Of a stretch of DNA of 38,083 nucleotides, positions 22,503 through 32,846 are shown one piece after another. Both the position numbers and the translations under genes were made by a program. The notes below the pieces were generated by a model. The model was not told where the DNA came from and did not search any database. It worked only from the letters and a program-made list of their open reading frames with translations. The first letter of the stretch is position 1; every line of letters begins with the position of its first letter. Source of the stretch: Pseudomonadota bacterium (GTDB lineage: Bacteria > Pseudomonadota > Alphaproteobacteria > Ferrovibrionales > Ferrovibrionaceae); contig JAEYSS010000207.1 in NCBI GenBank assembly GCA_023434425.1, positions 1 to 38,083 on the forward strand, given 5' to 3'.

Positions 22503-23762
22503 CTATCTTGCGCGCCGGCGGAAGATGCCGTCCACCCAGACGGCCAGTACCAGTACGCAGCCCACGACGATATTCTGCAGCGGCGTCGGCATGTCGAGCA
22601 GCAGCATGCCGGACTGCAGCGATCCCATCAGCACGGCCCCCAGCATGGCGCCATGGATGGTGCCGACACCCCCTGCCAGCGAGGTGCCACCGATCACCGT
22701 GGCGGCAATGACATAGAGTTCGTCGAAGGTGCCGGTCGCGTTGGTGGCGGATTGCAGCCGCGCGGTGGAGATGCAGGCAGCCAGGCCGCAGAGCAGGCCC
22801 ATCAGCGTAAAGACCAGCATCTGGGTGCGGCGGGTGCGAATGCCGGAGAGCTCGGCAGCTTCCGGATTGCCGCCGATGGCAAAGAGATACCTGCCGAAAC
22901 GGGTCCGGATCGCCAGGAAACTGGTCAGGATGCCGGCAACGACGGCGATCAGCACCGGAATTGCATAGCCATGCGCAATATTCACACCACCCTCAGGCCA
23001 GACCTGACCGCTGGCTTCCACGATCCGGCGGGCGACCGAGGCGGGTATGTAATAGACGTTGAACATCCAGGTCACGCCGAGAATCGCAGCGGCAACGATG
23101 CCGTAGATCGCCGCCTCGGCCCAGGCAGGCCGGATCGAGAAGCCGTACGCGATGCGCCGCCGGCGCGCCATCAGCATCAGCCCGATTACCAGCAGAGTCG
23201 CCGCGATGCCGATGCCCCAGCTGGCTGCAGCGCCGACCGATCCCTCGATCCCGCCGCCGAGCATGCGGAAACGCGCATCGATCGGCGCCACCGTCTGGCC
23301 CTGGGTCACCCACCAGGCCGCGCCGCGCCAGACCAGCAACCCGCCCAGGGTGACGATGAAGGACGACACGCCAAGATAGGCGATGATGAAGCCTTGTATG
23401 GTGCCGATCAGCGCGCCGATGCCGAGACCGCACAGCAGGGCGACCAGCCAGATCCAGCTGTTGTCATAGCCCCAGCCGAGATCGACGGGAAGGAAACGCG
23501 CCTGCACCACGCCGACGATCATGCCGGCGAAACCCAGCATCGAACCGACCGACAGGTCGATATTGCGGGTCACGATCACCAGCACCATGCCGCAGGACAT
23601 GGTGGCGATCGACGCCGTCTGCACCGAGAGATTCCACAGGTTGCGTGGCGTCAGGAACAGCCCGCCGGTGAAATAGTCGAATCCGATCCAGACGACACCG
23701 AGGGCCGCGACCATGCCGACCAGGCGAATGTCGATCTCCAGCCTGGCCAGAAAATCATTCAT
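22503..23762 (-). CDS. xylH: Xylose-type ABC transporter permease
   Basis: Inner-membrane permease of 419 residues with about 12 hydrophobic segments. The signature VIVTRNIDLSVGSMLGFAGM and the later ELSGIRTRRTQMLVFTLMGLLCGLAA and VIGGTSLAGGVGTIHGAMLGA segments are those of the CUT2 (BPD_transp_2) family. The extended length and a long central insertion agree with XylH rather than RbsC. It lies 38 bases after xylF, and its stop is 11 bases before the chosen xylG start, so it is an operon. Confidence 0.9.
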   Translation of the reverse strand: MNDFLARLEIDIRLVGMVAALGVVWIGFDYFTGGLFLTPRNLWNLSVQTASIATMSCGMVLVIVTRNIDLSVGSMLGFAGMIVGVVQARFLPVDLGWGYDNSWIWLVALLCGLGIGALIGTIQGFIIAYLGVSSFIVTLGGLLVWRGAAWWVTQGQTVAPIDARFRMLGGGIEGSVGAAASWGIGIAATLLVIGLMLMARRRRIAYGFSIRPAWAEAAIYGIVAAAILGVTWMFNVYYIPASVARRIVEASGQVWPEGGVNIAHGYAIPVLIAVVAGILTSFLAIRTRFGRYLFAIGGNPEAAELSGIRTRRTQMLVFTLMGLLCGLAACISTARLQSATNATGTFDELYVIAATVIGGTSLAGGVGTIHGAMLGAVLMGSLQSGMLLLDMPTPLQNIVVGCVLVLAVWVDGIFRRRAR

Positions 23763-23800
23763 TGCCGCAGCCCCCGTTCCGCCTTTGCGTCAGACCTGCG

Positions 23801-24850
23801 TCAGCCGCAGGCTTTGACGGTACCCGCTTTCACGCCCTGACAGACGGCTGCCCTGGTCGCCCAGCCGGCATCAATCACCAGATTGAGGTTGTCTTTGGTG
23901 ATCGCCACCGGCTTCAGCAGGCGCGCCGTCATCTTCACCTTCTTGGGGCCATCGCCGAATGTTGTCGAATTCGGAATTTCCGACAGCTTCTTGCCCGAAG
24001 CGAGCGCCAGCGCGATCTCGGCGGCATTCTGGCCGAGATCGCGCGCATCCTTCCACACCGACACCGTCTGCGTGCCCAGCGCCACACGGTTGAGCGCCGC
24101 CCTGTCGCCATCCTGGCCCGACACCGGCACCGAACCGGCCAGGCCCTGCGCCGTCAGCGCGGCAATCACGCCGCCGGCCGTGCCGTCGTTGGAGGCGACC
24201 ACGGCATCGACCTTGTTGTTGTTGCGCGTCAGGATCTGTTCCATGTTCTTCTGCGCGTTGGCCGGCAGCCACTGGTCGGTATAGGCCTCGCCGACATTCT
24301 TGATATCGCCCCTGGCGAGTGCCTCCTTCAGCACATCTTCCTGGCCGGCACGCAGAAAATCGGCATTGGGATCGGTGGACGATCCCTTGATGAAGACATA
24401 ATTGCCCTTCGGTTTGGCCATGTGGACGGCGCGTGCCTGCAGGCGACCGACTTCGCGGTTGTCGAAGGTGATGTAATAAACGCCCGGGATCTCGATCAGA
24501 CGGTCATAACCGACAACGGGGATGCCTTCCTGCGTCGCCCGTTCCACCGCCGGCCGGATCGCATCCGAGTCCTGCGCGAGCACAATGAGCGCCTTGGCGC
24601 CGCGCGCGATCAACCCCTCGATATCGGTGAGCTGCTTGGCCGGAGAAGACTGCGCATCGGCCGATATGTAAGTTCCGCCGGCCTTGGCAATTGCCGCCTT
24701 GATGGCCGCTTCGTCGGTCTTCCAGCGTTCTTCCTGGAAATTCGACCAGGACACGCCAACGGTGACTTTCTGCGCCACTGCAGCCGTACCGATACCGGCG
24801 AACAGCGTCACGAGGGCAGCAATCGAAAGCAGCTTTGTGCTCAGTCGCAT
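23801..24850 (-). CDS. xylF: D-xylose-type periplasmic binding protein
   Basis: Periplasmic substrate-binding protein of 349 residues in the Peripla_BP_4 family. The signal peptide (about 1-26) ends TAAVAQK. The mature part shows VGVSWSNFQEERWKTDEAAIK, QDSDAIRPAVERATQEGIPVVGYDRLI, GNYVFIKGSSTDPNADFLRAGQ and VVASNDGTAGGVIAAL, close to XylF. ATG 24850 is preferred over 24871 because GGAGG is five bases upstream. It leads the transporter operon and is divergent from the xylose dehydrogenase gene, whose substrate agrees. Confidence 0.9.
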   Translation of the reverse strand: MRLSTKLLSIAALVTLFAGIGTAAVAQKVTVGVSWSNFQEERWKTDEAAIKAAIAKAGGTYISADAQSSPAKQLTDIEGLIARGAKALIVLAQDSDAIRPAVERATQEGIPVVGYDRLIEIPGVYYITFDNREVGRLQARAVHMAKPKGNYVFIKGSSTDPNADFLRAGQEDVLKEALARGDIKNVGEAYTDQWLPANAQKNMEQILTRNNNKVDAVVASNDGTAGGVIAALTAQGLAGSVPVSGQDGDRAALNRVALGTQTVSVWKDARDLGQNAAEIALALASGKKLSEIPNSTTFGDGPKKVKMTARLLKPVAITKDNLNLVIDAGWATRAAVCQGVKAGTVKACG

Positions 24851-25040
24851 GTTTTCCTCCTTGGCCTTCATCGCGGTCTGATTATGATTTTATGCAGCCG
24901 CGCCGCGTTGCAGCTTTATGTCCGCACTATAACCGCAATTGCCAAGGCGAGTTCCGGAACTTTCCGGAAAGCGCGGAGTTGGCGCGCACTGTTGCAATGA
25001 AGCTGCATGTGTTCAAACATGTTGGGCAGGAGACGCGAAT
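24851..25040. promoter_or_regulatory. Shared divergent promoter/operator region of the xylose genes
   Basis: Contains two copies of the palindrome TTCCGGAA (24952-24959 and 24962-24969), one helical turn apart, and CATGT-N6-ACATG (25006-25021), 20 bases before the dehydrogenase ATG. These are candidate sites for a sugar-responsive repressor; no regulator gene is in the window. Confidence 0.45.
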
Positions 25041-25808
25041 ATGACACTCACCGCAAACTACCCAAGCCTGAAGGATAAGGTCGTCTTCATCACAGGCGGC
25101 GGAAGTGGAATCGGGGCCGGCCTGGTCGAAGCCTTTGCCCGTCAGGGAGCAAAGGTCGCATTCGTCGACATCGCGGTGGCGGCCAGCGAAGCGCTGGTCA
25201 GACGGCTTCGGGAGGATCTCTCCGCATCCGTCCTTTTCTTGCCCTGCGACATCACTGATATCGCGGCGCTGCGCGCCGCCATCGCCACGGTGCGAGACAA
25301 GCTTGGAGACATCGGCGTGCTGCTCAACAACGCCGCGAACGATCAGCGCCACGCCACGCTGGACGTGTCCGTGGACTACTGGAACGAGCGGATCGCGATC
25401 AACCAGCGGCCGCAATTCTTTGCCGCGCAGGCCGTGATCCCGCAGATGCAGTCGCTCGGCGGTGGCGTCATCATCAATTTCGGTTCGGTCAGCTGGATGC
25501 TCAAGCAGGGCGGCATGGCGGCCTATACGACGGCAAAAGCCTCGGTGCAGGGCCTGACGCGATCGCTGGCGCGCGATTTCGGGCGCGACAATATCCGCGT
25601 CAACACGATCGTGCCGGGCTGGATCCTGACCGAACGGCAGGTCGAGCTCTGGCTCGATGCCGAAAGCGATCAGGCGCGCCGCAACGGGCAGTGCCTCGAC
25701 ATCCGCCTGCAGCCGCATCATGTCGCGGCGATGGCGCTGTTCCTGGCGGCCGATGACAGCGGCGGCTGCACGGCGCAGGACTTCATCGTGGATGCCGGCT
25801 GGACTTAA
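25041..25808 (+). CDS. D-xylose 1-dehydrogenase, SDR family (XylB-like)
   Basis: A 255-residue short-chain dehydrogenase: cofactor motif TGGGSGIG (18-25), NNAAN (96-100), catalytic Ser149 or Ser151 in NFGSVSW, Tyr162 and Lys166 in YTTAK. From memory it is strikingly like Caulobacter XylB over the whole length (YPSLKxK at the start, VINFGSxSW, a DAGW C-terminus), which oxidises D-xylose to xylonolactone. Divergent xylose ABC genes support this. AGGAG lies eight bases before the ATG. The later genes of oxidative xylose breakdown are not in the window. Another aldose substrate is possible. Confidence 0.85.
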   Translation: MTLTANYPSLKDKVVFITGGGSGIGAGLVEAFARQGAKVAFVDIAVAASEALVRRLREDLSASVLFLPCDITDIAALRAAIATVRDKLGDIGVLLNNAANDQRHATLDVSVDYWNERIAINQRPQFFAAQAVIPQMQSLGGGVIINFGSVSWMLKQGGMAAYTTAKASVQGLTRSLARDFGRDNIRVNTIVPGWILTERQVELWLDAESDQARRNGQCLDIRLQPHHVAAMALFLAADDSGGCTAQDFIVDAGWT

Positions 25809-26170
25809 GCCACCCGGCCTGCGCCTGTGCCGGCGTCACCTTTCAGATGATCGAGCAGATGCCGCAGGCCGGTTGCCATCTCGTCGCGGCTCAGCGGCTG
25901 GCCGGAAACGGCAAGATCCTCGGCCTGGATCGGCGCGTGACGCTGTAGTGCGATCGCATCCTCATAGGCCTGATCCAGATTGCCTTCGCCCAGCGCTTCC
26001 AGGGCGCTCCGGAACCGCACGGACTCGAAGGTGCGCGGATCACGGCCTTCGACTTGCAGCGCATCGAGGAATGTCCCCAAGGCCTCCTGCAGGCAGGCAT
26101 GCTTCTTCGCTGCTGACATGCGGCGAAATTTTTCAGGCTTTGGCAGAATCCGGGGCAGAATACCGGCCAT
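25805..26170 (-). CDS. Unknown protein, 121 residues
   Basis: Not recognised. The ATG at 26170 has GGAGG five bases upstream. A soluble, largely helical protein: KFRRMSAAKKHACLQEALGTFLDAL, FESVRFRSALEALGEGNLDQAYEDAIALQ and EMATGLRHLLDHL. The centre is loosely tetratricopeptide-like. Its stop overlaps that of the xylose dehydrogenase (shared TTAA at 25805-25808). Host-like codon use supports a real gene. Confidence 0.75.
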   Translation of the reverse strand: MAGILPRILPKPEKFRRMSAAKKHACLQEALGTFLDALQVEGRDPRTFESVRFRSALEALGEGNLDQAYEDAIALQRHAPIQAEDLAVSGQPLSRDEMATGLRHLLDHLKGDAGTGAGRVA

Positions 26171-26264
26171 AGCATCCTCCGCTCGCGCTGCTGTCCAGAA
26201 GCCGAACGCGGGCGGGCGCGATTTGTTGCATGGTCGTGGATTTTCAGAAACGGCGCCGCTCCGC

Positions 26265-27998
26265 TCAGCCGGTGGCTGCGGCACCGGACGGCAAGGAGAC
26301 GCGGACACGGTTGCGGCCGGCAGCCTTGGCGCCGTATAGCGCATCGTCTGCACGATCGATCGCATCCTGCACATCGCGGTCGCCGGCACTCAGGACGGTG
26401 CAACCGAGGCTGACGGTGACTCGGACCTGCGCACCGCTCTCGGCCACCACAGGAGCGGCAGCGATCAGCGCGCGGGTGCGTTCGGAATAGGACACCGCCG
26501 CCGTGACATCGCTCTCCATCAGCAGCACGACGAATTCCTCGCCGCCGAAACGCGCGACCAGATCGGTATCGCGCGCCGCCGCCTGCAGCCGCAATGCGAT
26601 CTCGCGGATCACGGCGTCCCCGGCCGCATGGCCATGCGTGTCGTTGACCTGCTTGAAGTGATCGATATCGGCCACCACCACGGCCAGCGAACGATCATAG
26701 CGCCGGGCATAGGCGACCTGTCGTTCAGCCGTGGCCAGGAAGGCGCGGCGATTGAGCAGGCCGGTCAGCGGGTCGGTTTCCGACAGCTTGCGCAGCCGCT
26801 CCACATCCATCGCAAGTTCGCGCGTTTCGGCTTCCTGCGCCACAACCTCGCGCTCGGCCGCTTCCAGCCTGTTCTCGGCCTGGCCGACGCGGCGCAGCAG
26901 CGAGCGCAGCGATTGCGACAGCAGTATCACCTCACGTGCGCCGCCAACCCGCGGCAGTGTATGAGCGCCGGCTTCGCGGCCGATGCGGTCGGCCTCGTGC
27001 GCGAGCTGATAGATCGGCCTCGTCAGGCGATCGGCCAGCCAGCGCGCCATCGCAATGCCGAAGATACCGAGCGCGATGCCGATCAGCAGGATCGCTGTCA
27101 CCAGATCCCGCACCGGCTGGTAGGCGACATCGACAGGCAGGCGCGCCACCACCACCCAGCCGATGCCGGGATAGTCACGATACCCCTGCCCGACCGCATA
27201 ACTGGTCAGCCACTGATCGGCATCTTCCCCATAGGCGAGGCCGGAGCCAGACGCGCGGTTGCGAAGCGCCGCCAGCTGCTCCGGCTTCAGTACCGTTGAA
27301 TTGATGTTGCGTCCGAGCAGCACCTTGCCTTTGTCGTCGAGAATGCTGACCTCGGCGGAGGCGAACAGGCTGTCCTTGGTCAGCAGCGAGCGGCGCACCT
27401 CGGTGGCCCAGTCCCAGCTCAGATGCGCACCCAGCACGCCGACGATCTCGCCCGCCCCGTTTCGCACCGGATAGGCGACGTCGACAAAGCGGAAAGGCTC
27501 GTCGTCCTGACGCGGACCGAGCATCCTGGCGAGCAACAGGGCCTCGTGAACATCGCCGACGAAAGGTGCCTGGATCCCAGCGATGAACCAGGGCCGTTGC
27601 GCCACCGAGACGCCTTCCAGCATGCCTTTGGTTGCCGCCACGACCGTGCCGTCCTTGCTGGCATATCCGATCCAGGCATAGTCGGAGTAGCTCAGCTGCA
27701 TGCGGTCCAGTACCGCGCGGAGGCTGGCGGGGTCGCGTTCCCAGGCCTCGCGCAGGACATCCAGTCCAGCGATGGTGCCGACTTCGCGATAGCGTTCATG
27801 CATGCCGCGATCCAGCCGCCCGGCCATCGCAATAGCCAGTTCGGTCATCTGATTGGCGACCATTTCTGAGATGATGCGCCGTCCGAACGCGGCCGTGCCC
27901 AGCGTGGCACAGAGAATCAGAATCACGGCAAGCGCCGCCGTTGCCAAGGTCACCTGCGCACGGATAGATATCCTGTCGAGTACACCGGGTAACCGCAC
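26265..27998 (-). CDS. Membrane-bound diguanylate cyclase with periplasmic sensor
   Basis: Makes the second messenger cyclic di-GMP from two GTP. The 577 residues are: a first membrane helix (about 12-38); a dCACHE-like periplasmic sensor (about 40-285) with YSDYAWIGYASKDGTVV and PFRFVDVAYPVRNGAGEIVGVLG; a second helix (about 290-312); HAMP and coiled coil (315-405); and a GGDEF domain with DPLTGLLNRRAF, DIDHFKQVNDTHGHAAGD and active-site GGEEF. The inhibitory RxxD site is intact five residues before it (RDTDLVARFGGEEF), so product inhibition is expected. The GTG at 27998 is preceded by GGAAG. Confidence 0.93.
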   Translation of the reverse strand: MRLPGVLDRISIRAQVTLATAALAVILILCATLGTAAFGRRIISEMVANQMTELAIAMAGRLDRGMHERYREVGTIAGLDVLREAWERDPASLRAVLDRMQLSYSDYAWIGYASKDGTVVAATKGMLEGVSVAQRPWFIAGIQAPFVGDVHEALLLARMLGPRQDDEPFRFVDVAYPVRNGAGEIVGVLGAHLSWDWATEVRRSLLTKDSLFASAEVSILDDKGKVLLGRNINSTVLKPEQLAALRNRASGSGLAYGEDADQWLTSYAVGQGYRDYPGIGWVVVARLPVDVAYQPVRDLVTAILLIGIALGIFGIAMARWLADRLTRPIYQLAHEADRIGREAGAHTLPRVGGAREVILLSQSLRSLLRRVGQAENRLEAAEREVVAQEAETRELAMDVERLRKLSETDPLTGLLNRRAFLATAERQVAYARRYDRSLAVVVADIDHFKQVNDTHGHAAGDAVIREIALRLQAAARDTDLVARFGGEEFVVLLMESDVTAAVSYSERTRALIAAAPVVAESGAQVRVTVSLGCTVLSAGDRDVQDAIDRADDALYGAKAAGRNRVRVSLPSGAAATG

Positions 27999-28095
27999 GT
28001 GCCGCTTCCATCACCGCTACAGTACGTCAATCGCTGCGATCTTCTGCCTCAGCGGCGATGAACACAATCACAAACTGTTGCAGGCGGCAGCCGCG

Positions 28096-29613
28096 TCATC
28101 CCTTGTAGAGGGTTTTATACTGCTCGCGGAGCAGGTTTTTCTGCACCTTACCCATCGTGTTGCGCGGCAGGTCGTCAACGAAGAAGACGCGCTTGGGCAA
28201 CTTGAATTTGGCCAGGCGGCCATCCAGCGCCTTCAGCACGCCCGCCTCATCCAGCTTGTGGCCTTTGGTTGCCACCACCACAGCCGTCACGCCTTCGCCG
28301 AAATCGGGATGGTCGACGCCGATCACAGCCGATTCGATCACGCCCGGCATCGCATCGATCTCGGTCTCGACTTCCTTCGGATAGACATTATAGCCGCCGG
28401 TGATGATCAGATCCTTGCCGCGACCGACGATGTGCACGTAACCGCGCTCGTCGATCTTGCCGAGATCGCCGGTGATGAAGAAGCCGTCTGCGCGGAATTC
28501 GGCTGCGGTCTTTTCGGGCATGCGCCAATAGCCCTTGAACACGTTAGGGCCTTTCACCTCGATCATGCCGATCTCGCCCTGGGCAAGATGCCTGCCGCTG
28601 TCCGGATCGGTGATGCGAACCGAAACGCCGGGCAGCGGGAAGCCCACCGTGCCCGCGATACGCTCGCCGTCATAGGGGTTCGAGGTATTCATGTTGGTTT
28701 CTGTCATGCCATAGCGTTCGAGGATGCGGTGGCCGGTGCGCGCCTCCCATTCCTTGTGCGTATCGGCCAGCAGCGGCGCCGAGCCGGAGACGAACAGCCG
28801 GACATGTTTGACCAGATCTCTGGTCAGCGCCGGGCTTTGCAGCAGGCGCACATAGAAGGTCGGCACGCCCATCATCGAGGTGGCGCGCGGCAGCAGCTTC
28901 AGCACTTCATCGCCATCGAATTTCGACAGGAAGATCATCGAGGCGCCAGCCAGCAGCGTGACATTGCTGGCGACGAAAAGCCCATGCGTATGGAAGATCG
29001 GCAGGGCATGCAGCAGCACGTCGTCGCTGGTGAAGCGCCAGTAATCCTTGAGCGTCGCGGCATTGGAATAAAGGTTGTGATGCGTCAGCATCGCGCCTTT
29101 CGAGCGGCCGGTGGTGCCGGAAGTATAGAGAATCGCGGCGAGATCGTCGGCGGCGCGCGGCACGGCGGCAAAGCCCGCCGGCGCCGCCTTTGCCTTCTCC
29201 ATCAGGCTGCCATCACCATTGCCGCCGAGCGTCAGCACATGGGCCACGCCGAGCCGGGTCGCCAGCGGGCCGAGATCCTTTTCCGCATTCGGGCGGCAGA
29301 CCACCACGCGCGGTTCGGCATCGCCGATGAAGTATTCCAGTTCCGTCAGGGTATAGCCGACATTGAGCGGCAGGTAGACGCCGCCCGCGGCGACCACGCC
29401 GAGATAGAGGATCAATGCCTCGGCCGATTTGTCGACCTGCACGGCCACGCGGTCGCCCGGCTGCACGCCCAGTCCGGCCAGCATGCCGGCGAAGCGTTCC
29501 GCCAGCGCAAAGGTATCGGCATAGCTGAATTTGCGTCCGTCGCCGGTTTCGATGAAGATCCGGGCCGGATCGGCAATGCTGGAACGGATCAGGGTATAGA
29601 GGTTCTCGGACAT
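28096..29613 (-). CDS. matB: Malonyl-CoA synthetase (AMP-forming acyl-CoA synthetase)
   Basis: Activates malonate to malonyl-CoA with ATP and CoA. The 505 residues have the adenylate-forming motifs LYTSGTTGRSKGAML, YGMTETNMNTSNPYDGERIAG, GFFITGDLGKIDERGYVHIVGR and the C-terminal Lys in PRNTMGKVQKN. Length and wording around the TETNMNTSNPYDG segment fit MatB better than acetyl- or long-chain synthetases. No malonyl-CoA decarboxylase is adjacent. The ATG at 29613 has no strong ribosome site. Host-type codon use. Confidence 0.87.
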   Translation of the reverse strand: MSENLYTLIRSSIADPARIFIETGDGRKFSYADTFALAERFAGMLAGLGVQPGDRVAVQVDKSAEALILYLGVVAAGGVYLPLNVGYTLTELEYFIGDAEPRVVVCRPNAEKDLGPLATRLGVAHVLTLGGNGDGSLMEKAKAAPAGFAAVPRAADDLAAILYTSGTTGRSKGAMLTHHNLYSNAATLKDYWRFTSDDVLLHALPIFHTHGLFVASNVTLLAGASMIFLSKFDGDEVLKLLPRATSMMGVPTFYVRLLQSPALTRDLVKHVRLFVSGSAPLLADTHKEWEARTGHRILERYGMTETNMNTSNPYDGERIAGTVGFPLPGVSVRITDPDSGRHLAQGEIGMIEVKGPNVFKGYWRMPEKTAAEFRADGFFITGDLGKIDERGYVHIVGRGKDLIITGGYNVYPKEVETEIDAMPGVIESAVIGVDHPDFGEGVTAVVVATKGHKLDEAGVLKALDGRLAKFKLPKRVFFVDDLPRNTMGKVQKNLLREQYKTLYKG

Positions 29614-29721
29614 CGGCTTTTTCGTCTTGCGCGTGGGTTGCGGAGTCAGGAGCGATACTAAATCGCTCCTGCCCCGGTCCGCGCAAGTCTCTCAGCCGTC
29701 AGAGTGCCTGCTCAACGCAGT

Positions 29722-30407
<686 letters not shown>

Positions 30408-30432
<25 letters not shown>

Positions 30433-31958
30433 GCGGCTTCCCCTTCATCCGTCACTTGCAGTGTTTTGGCGAGCGGCATGCCGATATGGAATGCGGCACC
30501 TTGCCCCACCCCGCGGCTGTCGGCCCAGATTTCGCCGCCGGCGGCCTCGACAAAGGCCTTGCTCACCATCAGGCCCAGCCCATTGCCCGCCACCTGGCCC
30601 GATGTGGCATCGGCCGCCCGGTAGAAAGGCGCGAAAATCTTCTGCGCATCGGCTTTCTCAAGGCCGATGCCGGAATCCTGCACGCTGAGCACGACCCGCT
30701 CGCCCTCGACCCGTCCGCGCAACGCGATTGCCGAGCCCGGCGGCGAGTATTTCGCGGCATTCTCCAGGATGTTGACCAGCGCCTGCTCGACCAGTACCGG
30801 ATCGGTCTCCACCATCGGCAGGGCCAGCATGTCGTCGGATTCGATGCGGTGCCGTGTCAGCGCCTTCTGGGTCTGGCGCAGCGCCGCATTGGTGATGTCG
30901 GCAACATCGACCGGTTCCACCTGCGGCGCGAGGCGCCCGGCGCGGATGCGCGTGAGGTCCAGCATGCGGCGGATGTAGCGCTCCAGGCGCTGCGCCTCTT
31001 CGCGGATGGTCGACTGCAGTTCCGCCCGCGTGGTCTCGTCGCAGATCGGACCGAATTTCTCCAGCGTGGTGACAGAGCCGAGGATCGAAGCCAGCGGCGT
31101 ATGCAGGTCATGGCTGATCGAGCCCAGCACGGCCTCGCGCAGGTTTTCCGCCCTGGCCTGGACGCGCGCCTCCTCCACCCGCAGCGCCAGCCGCATGCGC
31201 GCCAGCGCCAGCCCGGACTGTTCGATCATCGCGGCAACGGCCAGCGGATCGAGCCGGCTGTCGGGTTCGGCGCCCGCCAGGATCACGCCCACCGGCACGC
31301 CACCGCTGCGCAGCAGATACACCGGCGGCCTCGCGGTCTGGTGCTGATGCCAGGCCTTTTCGGCAGTCGCCAGCGGTTGCACGGCACCGAAATCGCCGAC
31401 CACCGCGAGTTCAAGCAGGCGGCCGTCATCGTCCATGTAAATCGCGATCGCACTGCCCAGGCTGTGACTCAGTTCCTCGGCCAGCACGGCGGGAATTTTC
31501 GCCGGATCGACCACGGCGCTGATCCGCCGGTTGAAAGCCAGCAGGTATTCCATGATCGCCTCACGGCGGCGCGAGGCGGCGGCGGCGCGGCGGGCGTAGC
31601 CGGCCAACTGGCTGGACGCGATGGCAACGCCGGCGAACACGAAAATGTCGGCCACTTCCTGTGGATCGGCATCGGGCAGGAAGAAGGCCGGGTTGTAGAA
31701 CAGCACCGAGCAGACCGCGAGCGACGCCAGCGCCGCCGTCAGCGACGGGATCATGCCGCCGAAAATCGCCGCGCCCAGGATCACCGGCACGAACAGGATC
31801 GAAGCCGAGGTGACGTTGATGGTGCGACTGAGCGTGAAGACGGCGATGCCGGCCAGCCCGACCACTGCCGCCGCAATAACGCTGTGCAGCAGAATCCGGC
31901 CCGCACGCGGGCGGGCCAGCTCCTCTCCGGCAACGGGAAGCGCAATCGGCGATGTCAT
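30408..31958 (-). CDS. KdpD-like sensor histidine kinase lacking the KdpD N-terminal domain
   Basis: A 516-residue sensor kinase. The DUF4118 four-helix membrane domain (about 20-125) is followed by a GAF-like region (about 145-255) and the HisKA domain with His283 in SISHDLHTPLASILGSV. The ATPase domain has the N-box ALVNILENAAKYSP, DSGIGLEK and GNGLGLMVSKAF. Full KdpD has about 900 residues with an N-terminal Walker-type domain and a USP domain; both are absent here, and the ATG at 31958 follows directly on a gap to mtgA, so this is the natural form rather than a window effect. It phosphorylates the overlapping KdpE-like regulator. Confidence 0.9.
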
Positions 31959-32034
31959 GCCGGATTATCCCACAGGCTGGCGGTCGGTACAGCCCTCCGG
32001 TGGCCATCGGAACGGCCGGAGTATGCCGCGAAAG

Positions 32035-32772
32035 CTACTTCAGACAGGCAAGCTGGGCCGGCGCCAGCTGGCCCATCCGGCCGCGGATCACGGCGGTGCG
32101 CCGCTCGACATAGGCTGTCGGCCGGGCCGCATTCCACCGGTTTGGGCTCGGCAGGATGGCGGCCAGCCGCGCGGCCTGGCCCTCGCTCAGCCGGCTGGCG
32201 GGCACGCCGAACAGCGCCTGCGCCGCGGCCTCGGCGCCGAACAGGCCGGGCCCCATCTCGGCGATGCCCAGATAGACCTCGATGATCCGCCGTTTCGGCC
32301 AGGCGGCGTCGAGCGCCAGGGCAAGCGGCACCTCCAGCCCCTTGCGCACGACGCCCCCGCCCGGCCAGAGGAACAGGTTGCGCGCCACCTGCATCGTGAT
32401 CGTGCTGGCCCCGCGCAGGCGGCCGGTTTCCTCGTAGTCGTCCAGCGCCTCCTGCACGGCGCCGAGATCGATGCCGTAATGCAGGCAAAAGCGGCTGTCC
32501 TCCGAGGCGATCACCGCGCGGGCCAGACCCGGGGCCACGGCCGCCAGCGGCACGGGCTGATAGCGCACGACGTCACCGCGTTCGATCATCCGGATCACCA
32601 TCAGCGGCGTCCCCGGCGGATCGATGAAGCGATAGACCAGCAGCCCGCCGCCCCAGAACAGGGCGAGGACAAGCAGCAGCAGTTTGAGCAGGCGCAGCAG
32701 CAGCGTCATGGCTGCAGCAAAGCCGGCTCCGGCCGCGCTGGCAACCGTCCGGCCGGTGATCCTCGCGGTCAT
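32035..32772 (-). CDS. mtgA: Monofunctional biosynthetic peptidoglycan transglycosylase
   Basis: Polymerises lipid II glycan strands at the periplasmic face of the inner membrane. The 245 residues are one N-terminal membrane anchor (about 23-46, LLLRLLKLLLLVLALFWGG) and a GT51 domain with SEDSRFCLHYGID holding the catalytic Glu, GASTITMQVARNLFL, a KGLEVPLALALDAAWPKRRIIEVYL segment and an AARLAAILPSPNRW motif. It is typical MtgA in length and has no transpeptidase domain. ATG 32772 gives the usual N-terminus. It is divergent from the large kinase gene, 74 bases away. Confidence 0.93.
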   Translation of the reverse strand: MTARITGRTVASAAGAGFAAAMTLLLRLLKLLLLVLALFWGGGLLVYRFIDPPGTPLMVIRMIERGDVVRYQPVPLAAVAPGLARAVIASEDSRFCLHYGIDLGAVQEALDDYEETGRLRGASTITMQVARNLFLWPGGGVVRKGLEVPLALALDAAWPKRRIIEVYLGIAEMGPGLFGAEAAAQALFGVPASRLSEGQAARLAAILPSPNRWNAARPTAYVERRTAVIRGRMGQLAPAQLACLK

Positions 32773-32846
32773 CCGCCCGGGGCGGATGCGGGTGGACAGC
32801 CGGCTGGCATAAGGTTTTACTGGCAGGAACGGGGAGAAAACATTTC

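Noticed and set aside
22473..23840. 455-codon plus-strand frame opposite the permease gene
   Set aside because: Antisense shadow of xylH, rich in Asp/Gln/His/Arg, without domain signatures or ribosome site.
27853..29661. 602-codon plus-strand frame opposite matB
   Set aside because: Antisense to well-supported adenylate-forming motifs; its composition is that of a high-GC shadow frame.
30456..32285. 609-codon plus-strand frame opposite the KdpD-like kinase
   Set aside because: Shadow frame, Arg/His/Gln-rich, no domains.
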